From CAIVND01 sp035532075 (GTDB taxonomy: Bacteria > Actinomycetota > Acidimicrobiia > Acidimicrobiales > Bog-793), in assembly GCA_035532075.1 (NCBI GenBank), contig DATKRV010000037.1:1-11008 (forward strand): a stretch of DNA of 11,008 bases. Direction: 5' to 3'. Below the pieces are notes generated by a model that worked only from the letters and a program-made list of their open reading frames with translations, did not search any database and had not been told where the DNA came from. Positions 6,664 through 11,008 of the stretch are shown piece by piece. Every line of letters begins with the position of its first letter. Positions within the stretch are counted from its first letter, which is position 1. Both the position numbers and the translations under genes were made by a program.

Positions 6664-6941
6664 AGACAGCGTCCTGCCTCTTTCAATTTGACGCCGAAGT
6701 CGAGAATGACCACCGCGTTCAGGTGTGCCAGGACCGATTCGTTACGTATCGAACGGTAGCGATCTCACTTCGCAACCTGTCTCGGGATACTTACATCTGC
6801 GTTCCAGGGCCTCATGCAGTTATCGGTGCTTATCTGTCTCGGTATTCCTGTCGTTGTCACGAGCCGTAATCGAGAATATCGGCGTCATCTCGGCTCAGGA
6901 TGTGTCAAGACAGAAGAGACAATTGTGCTGAGGAGACCCCT

Positions 6942-7259
6942 ATGGACATGGTGCGCTATATCGTCGAGGCGCATCGCAGAATGTGCCGCAGCGTGGCAGA
7001 GTTCGACCGGACTCACGATGTGCATCGGAGCTTGATCCTCGAGCTGCTCGCCGGAAATCGCGAACATGAAGAGGTGGGCCTTGAAGTGCGCTCTTGTCGG
7101 CCGAGAAACTCTTCGAGCGCGGCGAGCCACGAGATCGCGGCAAGCACGGTGGTTACCAAGGAGCTATCTGGGTTGAGCGCGCATCGCCAGCGGGTCGCGC
7201 AATGTCTGATGGGCGTTGTCTTTTTGGCACACGGGATCCATCTCGCAGTTCAGAGCTGA
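6942..7259 (+). CDS. Chimeric ORF: unknown N-terminal segment running into CDF-transporter remnant
   Basis: From the ATG at 6942, with AGGAG seven bases upstream, the frame reads MDMVRYIVEAHRRMCRSVAE and continues to about residue 45 as a well-formed, charged helical segment with coding-like composition. I do not recognise this part. From about codon 46 (nt 7077) it turns into degraded cation-exporter sequence (EIAASTVVTKELSG, then HRQRVAQCLMGVVFLA) and stops at TGA 7257-7259. The same frame continues past that stop as exporter sequence. The ORF may therefore be a real small gene fused by a deletion to a CDF relic, or wholly nonfunctional. If translated it would give a 105-residue hybrid. Confidence 0.35.
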   Translation: MDMVRYIVEAHRRMCRSVAEFDRTHDVHRSLILELLAGNREHEEVGLEVRSCRPRNSSSAASHEIAASTVVTKELSGLSAHRQRVAQCLMGVVFLAHGIHLAVQS

Positions 7260-7579
7260 GTCGTGATTGTGCTCGGCGTCCAATTGCGTCACGGCGAGCT
7301 CGGCATCTTATGGACTGCAACGACTACAAAGGTGATGTTCGCAGTGGCGGCAGGGAGGTCGCGCAATTGCGAAGCCTTGGGCGACACGGACCTTTGTGGC
7401 GAGGCGAAGATTACTCTCGCCAAGGGTTGCTCGCGGCTGCTGTTCTAGTTGGCCTTGCTCTCAATGCTCTTTTCGGATGGTGGTGGACAGATCCACTTGC
7501 GTCGTACGTATTCTCTGTCGGCGCGATCAAGGAAAGTCAACCGACGATCCATAGCATTTTGCGATCCTGCCTTTGGTGA
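7075..7579 (+). pseudogene. Decayed CDF-family cation efflux transporter
   Basis: Joined by eye, the frames rebuild the C-terminal two-thirds of a small CDF-type (cation diffusion facilitator) exporter. KCALVG near 7085 matches the usual xALVGFG motif. It is followed by AASTVVTKELSG, HRQRVAQCLMGVVFLA, the helix end HLAVQS, a TGA (7257-7259) where a residue is expected, then VVIVLGVQLRHGELGILWTA, a basic linker AGRSRNCEALGD, and EAKITLAKG. At 7425-7426 one base is missing. After it the plus-one frame gives LLAAAVLVGLALNALFGWWW and TDPLASYVFSVGAIKE, the typical final helix. A further phase change occurs near 7090-7110. The N-terminal helices with the metal-binding site are absent. It was presumably a divalent-metal/proton antiporter. 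At least two disabling lesions make it nonfunctional. It lies directly before the padR-chrA operon on the same strand. Confidence 0.75.
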
Positions 7580-7633
7580 CGCCCTGAATGACAAGGCGGC
7601 TCAGATGAGATGTGCTTATCAATATCAAGAATA

Positions 7634-7652
7634 GATATCGTTTTTCGATATC
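7634..7652 (+). promoter_or_regulatory. Candidate PadR operator GATATCG-N5-CGATATC
   Basis: Perfect 7-bp inverted repeat (7634-7640 and 7646-7652) around TTTTT, 16 nt before the PadR start codon. The right arm belongs to ATATCAAG-TAGAT (7648-7660), which repeats an upstream ATATCAAG-AATAGAT (7622-7636). The region thus holds two direct copies offset by 26 nt as well as the palindrome. PadR regulators commonly repress their own operon from such sites, and this one would overlap the promoter or the 5' end of the mRNA. Confidence 0.6.
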
Positions 7653-7668
7653 AAGTAGATTTATTCGT

Positions 7669-7974
7669 ATGCGGGAGTTTTTACGAGGTGCTGTGCGACT
7701 GCATATTCTCCATCATGCTGACCGTTTTGAAGTTCACGGAGCGTGGATGGCGCAGGAACTCGCCCAGCATGGATACAAGATCAGTCCAGGGTCGCTCTAT
7801 CCGATGCTTCACAAGATGGAGGAGGAAGGGCTTATTCGTTCGCAGTACCGAGTGGTCGAAGGACGGGCTCTTCGGTGCTATATGGCGACAGCCAAAGGAC
7901 GCCGGGAGCTGGAATCAGCTAGGCGGCAGTTACGCGAGTTGGCGAAGGAGGTCCTCGGAGACGATACGACATGA
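7669..7974 (+). CDS. PadR-family transcriptional regulator
   Basis: A 101-residue winged-helix regulator. MREFLRGAVRLHILHHAD is the usual PadR start, followed by the HGAWMAQELAQHGYKISPGS segment (23-42), the recognition region SLYPMLHKMEEEGL (42-55), a wing (RSQYRVVEGRALRCYMAT) and a C-terminal dimerisation helix (76-96). The frame is open 57 nt upstream, but the family alignment and the operator position favour ATG 7669; no Shine-Dalgarno is visible there, so translation may be leaderless. Its stop overlaps the start of the chromate transporter by ATGA, so the two are co-translated. It most likely represses its own operon and is relieved by chromate or a related stress. The inducer cannot be read from sequence. 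Confidence 0.9.
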   Translation: MREFLRGAVRLHILHHADRFEVHGAWMAQELAQHGYKISPGSLYPMLHKMEEEGLIRSQYRVVEGRALRCYMATAKGRRELESARRQLRELAKEVLGDDTT

Positions 7975-9152
7975 ACGATAGAGATTGCGATGTGTCGAAT
8001 ATGTCGATTGAAAGGGTATCGCTCGTCACCATTGGACGAGAGTGGGGTCGCCTTGGTTGCACCGGGTTCGGCGGACCTCCGACACACATCGCCTTGCTCC
8101 GTCGGATGTGTGTCGAGGAACGGCATTGGATTGACGCCGAGGACTTCGAGGACGCAATCGCGGCAACGAACCTCCTGCCAGGACCGGCATCGACACAGCT
8201 CGCAATCTATTGTGCCTGGCGACTTCGGGGAACTGTCGGCGCGGTCTTGGGCGGACTGTGTTTCATTGTTCCAGGACTTCTCCTCATCCTTGTGCTCTCG
8301 GCGGTCTTCCTCGCGCGCCACCCTCCGGATTGGGTGCTCGGTGCTGCTGCTGGTGCGGGAGCCTGCGTGCCTGCAGTCGCCCTCAATGCTGCATGGGGGC
8401 TCCTTCCGTCGAGCTGGAAGCGCATTGGGGGTCATCGATTGGAAAAGATCCGATGGACCGTCTATGGACTCGCGGGAGGAGTTGCCGGCGCGACCATCGG
8501 TCCCTATCTCGTGCTTGTGCTTGTTGTCTGTGGAGTGACCGAGATCATCATCCGAGGCAAGGCGCAACCGCTGATGTCGGGCTCGATAAAGGCAGTTCTG
8601 CCGCTAACGGTCGTTCATCTGGGAGCCGTTGGAGGTCTTGGCGCGCTTGCCTGGGTAGCTTTCAAAGTTGGTGCACTGTCTTATGGCGGCGGTTTCGTCA
8701 TTGTTCCGCTCATACAACGCGATGCGGTCTCGACATTTCATTGGATGACCGGCCCGCAATTTCTCAACGCCATTGCGCTTGGTCAGATCACGCCTGGGCC
8801 GGTTGTCCAGACGATGGCGGTCGTCGGCTATGCGGCGAAGGGTCTCCGTGGCGGGCTCTTCGCGGCGTTTATGGCCTTTACTCCTTCGTTTCTCTTCATC
8901 CTCTTTGGCGGACCACGGTTCGACCAGATACGAGCGAACGTCACTGTTGAATCGTTTCTTACGGGAGCGGGTCCTGCGGTCGTCGGTGCCATTGGGGGAT
9001 CGGCGATGCCGCTCGGGCTCTCTTTTCAGCATCTGTGGCAAATTCCGGTGCTAGTCGGCGCGGTATTTTGGATGTTCGTCGCGAGGCGAGGAGTCGTGAG
9101 CGCACTGTTGATCGCTGGAGCTGTTGGCGTTGTCATCGTGCTCCATCCCTGA
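7971..9152 (+). CDS. chrA: Chromate transporter, ChrA/CHR family, long two-domain form
   Basis: A 393-residue membrane protein that should export chromate from the cytoplasm. The two homologous CHR halves are both present. The N half has TGFGGPPTHIALL (31-43) and NLLPGPASTQLAIY (67-80), then a G-rich helix pair. The C half has LSYGGGFVIVPLIQRDAV (236-253), WMT..FLNAIALGQITPGPVVQ (258-280) and VGYAAKGLRGG (285-295). Length and motifs fit the full-length type, with about ten to twelve helices. The ATG at 7971 overlaps the padR stop (ATGA), indicating translational coupling; an in-frame ATG at 8001 would remove ten poorly conserved residues and is a possible alternative. No lesions are visible. 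Other anions such as sulfate may compete for transport in this family. Confidence 0.92.
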   Translation: MNDRDCDVSNMSIERVSLVTIGREWGRLGCTGFGGPPTHIALLRRMCVEERHWIDAEDFEDAIAATNLLPGPASTQLAIYCAWRLRGTVGAVLGGLCFIVPGLLLILVLSAVFLARHPPDWVLGAAAGAGACVPAVALNAAWGLLPSSWKRIGGHRLEKIRWTVYGLAGGVAGATIGPYLVLVLVVCGVTEIIIRGKAQPLMSGSIKAVLPLTVVHLGAVGGLGALAWVAFKVGALSYGGGFVIVPLIQRDAVSTFHWMTGPQFLNAIALGQITPGPVVQTMAVVGYAAKGLRGGLFAAFMAFTPSFLFILFGGPRFDQIRANVTVESFLTGAGPAVVGAIGGSAMPLGLSFQHLWQIPVLVGAVFWMFVARRGVVSALLIAGAVGVVIVLHP

Positions 9153-9320
9153 GTATCGGTAGCGCGCATCGCCATATTCGCCTGGAGGATGCCCTTAAGG
9201 TACAAGGCCGACTCCCCAGATGGTGCCTTCCCGGTTAGGGTCGATCTTGAGTACTCCAACCCATGGGGCGCTCGGAGCGGCGAGTAGGCTGCTCGCTCAG
9301 TGGCCCAAGAGGAGCCCGAA

Positions 9321-9710
9321 ATGATCGGTGAAAAGATTCTGCAGTTCAAGGATAAGCACATCGACTTGGCAAGTTTGCAGTCGAAGATCGAGGAATACCT
9401 GAAGTCGGATGGCTTCTCGACGCAAGCGTCAGCACCAAGCGATCATGGGAATGTCATTCAAGCGAAAAAAGGTGGCCACTTTGCAGCGCTCATCGCTGCT
9501 GATCGAGCTATGACGATCACTGTTTCTGGCACAACAGATGACTGTTTGGTGCGGATTGGTATCGGCAAATGGCTTCAGCATCTTGCGACCGCCGCGATCG
9601 AGACATTGCTGCTCTCCGACCTTTTCCTCGTCGTTGATATTGCCGAATCGGCGTGGAATCTCGAGATCGAGGAGAAACTTGTCAAGCAGGTCCAATCCTT
9701 CGTGGGTTAG
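9321..9710 (+). CDS. Conserved-looking small cytosolic protein of unknown function
   Basis: A 129-residue protein with no signal peptide. An N-terminal basic/helical part (MIGEKILQFKDKHIDLASLQ, then SKIEEYLKSDGF) is followed by a beta-rich centre (VIQAKKGGHFAALIAADRAM, TITVSGTTDDCLVRIGIGKW). A moderately hydrophobic helix (LATAAIETLLLSDLFLVVDI) and a C-terminal charged helix complete it. I have the impression of a widespread family with the IGKWLQ..A..AIE.LLLS.LF core, but cannot name it. ATG 9321 is chosen over an in-frame GTG at 9300 because GAGGAG stands seven bases upstream. It follows chrA by 168 nt on the same strand, too far for certain co-transcription, and converges on the oxygenase gene. 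Confidence 0.75.
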   Translation: MIGEKILQFKDKHIDLASLQSKIEEYLKSDGFSTQASAPSDHGNVIQAKKGGHFAALIAADRAMTITVSGTTDDCLVRIGIGKWLQHLATAAIETLLLSDLFLVVDIAESAWNLEIEEKLVKQVQSFVG

Positions 9711-9979
9711 TTTTAGCGACAGATTGGGCTATTGCTGAACGTCACGCCTTATGACCGAGCTCGTCAAATCGGGCACTCAGGAGGCGGATCGACTCTTCGT
9801 CGTTGAAGTTCCGCGCGACTTCAAAGCCTTGTGACCTGAATGCAAGATCCCAATCATGACGCCAATCAGGGACTTTGCAACAAGCGGAGAAATGATCACC
9901 TTTGCCTGCCCAGCGTGTCCGAATCATTCGGCATCTGGTGTCACTACCAATGTGGTCCGCATGTAAGTCGATCACACGA
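9711..9979. other. Convergent intergenic stretch
   Basis: Between two converging genes. A minus-strand frame (9742-10017) starts inside the last codons of the oxygenase gene (38-nt overlap) and encodes 91 residues rich in His, Arg and Trp. It has no Shine-Dalgarno and no recognised motif, so it is not called as a gene. No clear terminator hairpin was found for either flanking gene. Confidence 0.45.
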
Positions 9980-11008
9980 TCAGTGATTACCTGATGCTTC
10001 TGCCACACGACGTACAAACTCCTCCACCAATGGGATTATTGGCGAATAACGCTCTACATCGTCAATGGAGCTGTAGTTGGCGCGGAACATTCCTACCGCC
10101 GTACCTGACGACGCACGGCTATCGGTAAATCGCGGTTCAAACTCAATGATTTCGCCCCACTGATCCTCTTCATATGAAACGCCCATCGGGGTAATCCCGG
10201 CTTCTACCAACTGAATCTGTTCTTCAATAATCTTTCTAAACTCGATGATCGCGAGATCTGTGGCCGCAAGATTTTCTTTGGTGCGATCGGTCCTTTCACC
10301 CTGTGACTTCCACGCGGTCATGTCTTGTGCCAATACATAATCGAGCACGGGATGTCCCTCTTCATCAAATAGCGGAGCGTCAAAATATGGTACAGAAGCT
10401 TGCTCAGGTGCCTCGATTCCGTCTGCGTGAAACACAACATAAGTGAGGTGATAGGTATGCGTATCGTCCATTGGCACGCGCATATTCACCTGGCATCGAA
10501 ACCCACCAGCAACCCGAGATAAATACGGAAAGATGTTGTAGGGAAAGGGCTTGACTGAATCCTCCTTGGCTCCCTTGGCCTTCGAGATTTTGATTCCCTT
10601 TTGAAATCCAAATTCGTCACGCTTGAAATCAATGCCATCATGAAAATCTGTAAAGTGCATTGACATAAATGCGCGGTGTTTGTCTGGTTCAGGTGCGCGC
10701 TCGTCAAGTGTGCCGAGTCGCTCGAGCTGGTATTTGAAGAAGTGGCCATGCAGGTAGGTGTTGTGATAGGGGTCGGCGGAGTTCTCGTGGCACTGCAGCC
10801 AGTTGCACGGGATGATCGTCACTGCGATCTGGCGGATGGCATTTGGCACAACAAGGAAGTCATAGGGCGGAAGCACCGGTGCCGGGAGTGGACCGAGGTA
10901 GCCCCAGACGAGACCACCCAGCTCCTTGACCGGATAGCCCCCGATGTTGACGCGCTCTTTGAGTCTCGAGTTGGGTGATTCGAGCGGTGTCTCGATGCAC
11001 TGACCGGT
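9980..11008 (-). CDS. Rieske-type aromatic ring-hydroxylating oxygenase alpha subunit (partial; 5' end outside)
   Basis: The frame is open to the right edge, giving 342 C-terminal residues up to TGA at 9980. It begins inside the Rieske-to-catalytic linker: TGQCIETPLE..., then YPVKELGGLVWGYLGP, which follows a Rieske domain in phthalate-dioxygenase-type proteins. The catalytic domain has CNWLQCHENSADPYHNTYLH, with the bridging Asp79 and iron ligands His82 and His87. The third ligand should be Asp229 in QDMTAW (numbering from the window edge). The enzyme would hydroxylate or demethylate an aromatic ring using O2, with electrons from a separate reductase not in the window. The [2Fe-2S] motif lies off the edge. 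The substrate cannot be told. Base composition changes sharply within the gene. Confidence 0.9.
   Translation of the reverse strand, partial: TGQCIETPLESPNSRLKERVNIGGYPVKELGGLVWGYLGPLPAPVLPPYDFLVVPNAIRQIAVTIIPCNWLQCHENSADPYHNTYLHGHFFKYQLERLGTLDERAPEPDKHRAFMSMHFTDFHDGIDFKRDEFGFQKGIKISKAKGAKEDSVKPFPYNIFPYLSRVAGGFRCQVNMRVPMDDTHTYHLTYVVFHADGIEAPEQASVPYFDAPLFDEEGHPVLDYVLAQDMTAWKSQGERTDRTKENLAATDLAIIEFRKIIEEQIQLVEAGITPMGVSYEEDQWGEIIEFEPRFTDSRASSGTAVGMFRANYSSIDDVERYSPIIPLVEEFVRRVAEASGNH

Larger units (their letters stand above)
6486..6941. other. Intergenic stretch with repeats, no convincing gene
   Basis: About 455 nt. Short plus-strand frames are present but have no protein-like composition; no minus-strand frame of note was seen. 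It holds a 16-nt-spaced direct repeat of TTCGAAC (6581-6603) and a 7-bp inverted repeat (6642-6663), annotated separately. It ends in a good Shine-Dalgarno for the ORF at 6942, so a promoter is expected within it. Confidence 0.45.

Noticed and set aside
7878..8567. 229-residue minus-strand frame opposite chrA
   Set aside because: Charged, Arg/Ser/Asp-rich antisense shadow of a well-supported transporter gene.
9742..10017. 91-residue minus-strand frame downstream of the oxygenase
   Set aside because: No Shine-Dalgarno, overlaps the end of the oxygenase gene, His/Arg/Trp-rich composition and no recognised motif.
1..11008. CRISPR arrays, tRNA or rRNA genes
   Set aside because: No regularly spaced repeats, no T-loop-like sequence in a plausible cloverleaf, and no rRNA-like stretch were seen by eye on either strand.

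Overview
The window looks like bacterial chromosomal DNA, probably from an actinobacterium (Actinomycetota). The signs are moderately high G+C, GTG/ATG starts behind purine-rich Shine-Dalgarno sites, and protein styles typical of that phylum: an Ala/Val-rich GGDEF-EAL protein, a PadR-ChrA pair, a small DUF5658-like membrane protein and a CDF exporter relic. The metal-resistance genes would fit an acidophilic or metal-exposed member such as the Acidimicrobiia, but that placement is inference. No rRNA, tRNA or CRISPR array was seen.

Left part (1-2500) is an accessory, partly decayed stretch. The 5' end of an IS630-type transposase runs off the left edge, with a plausible element end at a CTAG site. 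A secreted lipoprotein of probable beta-barrel fold follows on the minus strand. Then come about 1.4 kb of short, doubtful reading frames, including two adjacent acidic Pro/Glu-rich mini-ORFs and a small basic minus-strand ORF.

Centre (2627-5461): one large gene encodes a membrane-anchored c-di-GMP enzyme with a 7-TM region, a GAF-like region and PAS, GGDEF and EAL domains. Both catalytic domains keep their key residues, and the GGDEF domain also has an intact inhibitory site. About 650 nt without a convincing gene follows, then a small DUF5658-like membrane protein (6108-6485).

Right-centre (6486-9152) is a metal-resistance block. A noncoding stretch with inverted and direct repeats precedes a decayed CDF cation exporter. 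This relic carries an in-frame TGA and a one-base frameshift, and its first 45 codons do not look like CDF. It is followed by an intact padR-chrA operon: a PadR repressor with a perfect inverted-repeat operator candidate just upstream, overlapping by ATGA a full-length chromate transporter. The relic beside the intact operon suggests that metal-efflux genes have turned over here.

Right end (9153-11008): an unrecognised 129-residue cytosolic protein converges on a Rieske-type ring-hydroxylating oxygenase alpha subunit. That gene is cut by the right edge, so its [2Fe-2S] domain lies outside, but its mononuclear-iron ligands are visible. Its 3' portion is much richer in A+T than its 5' portion.
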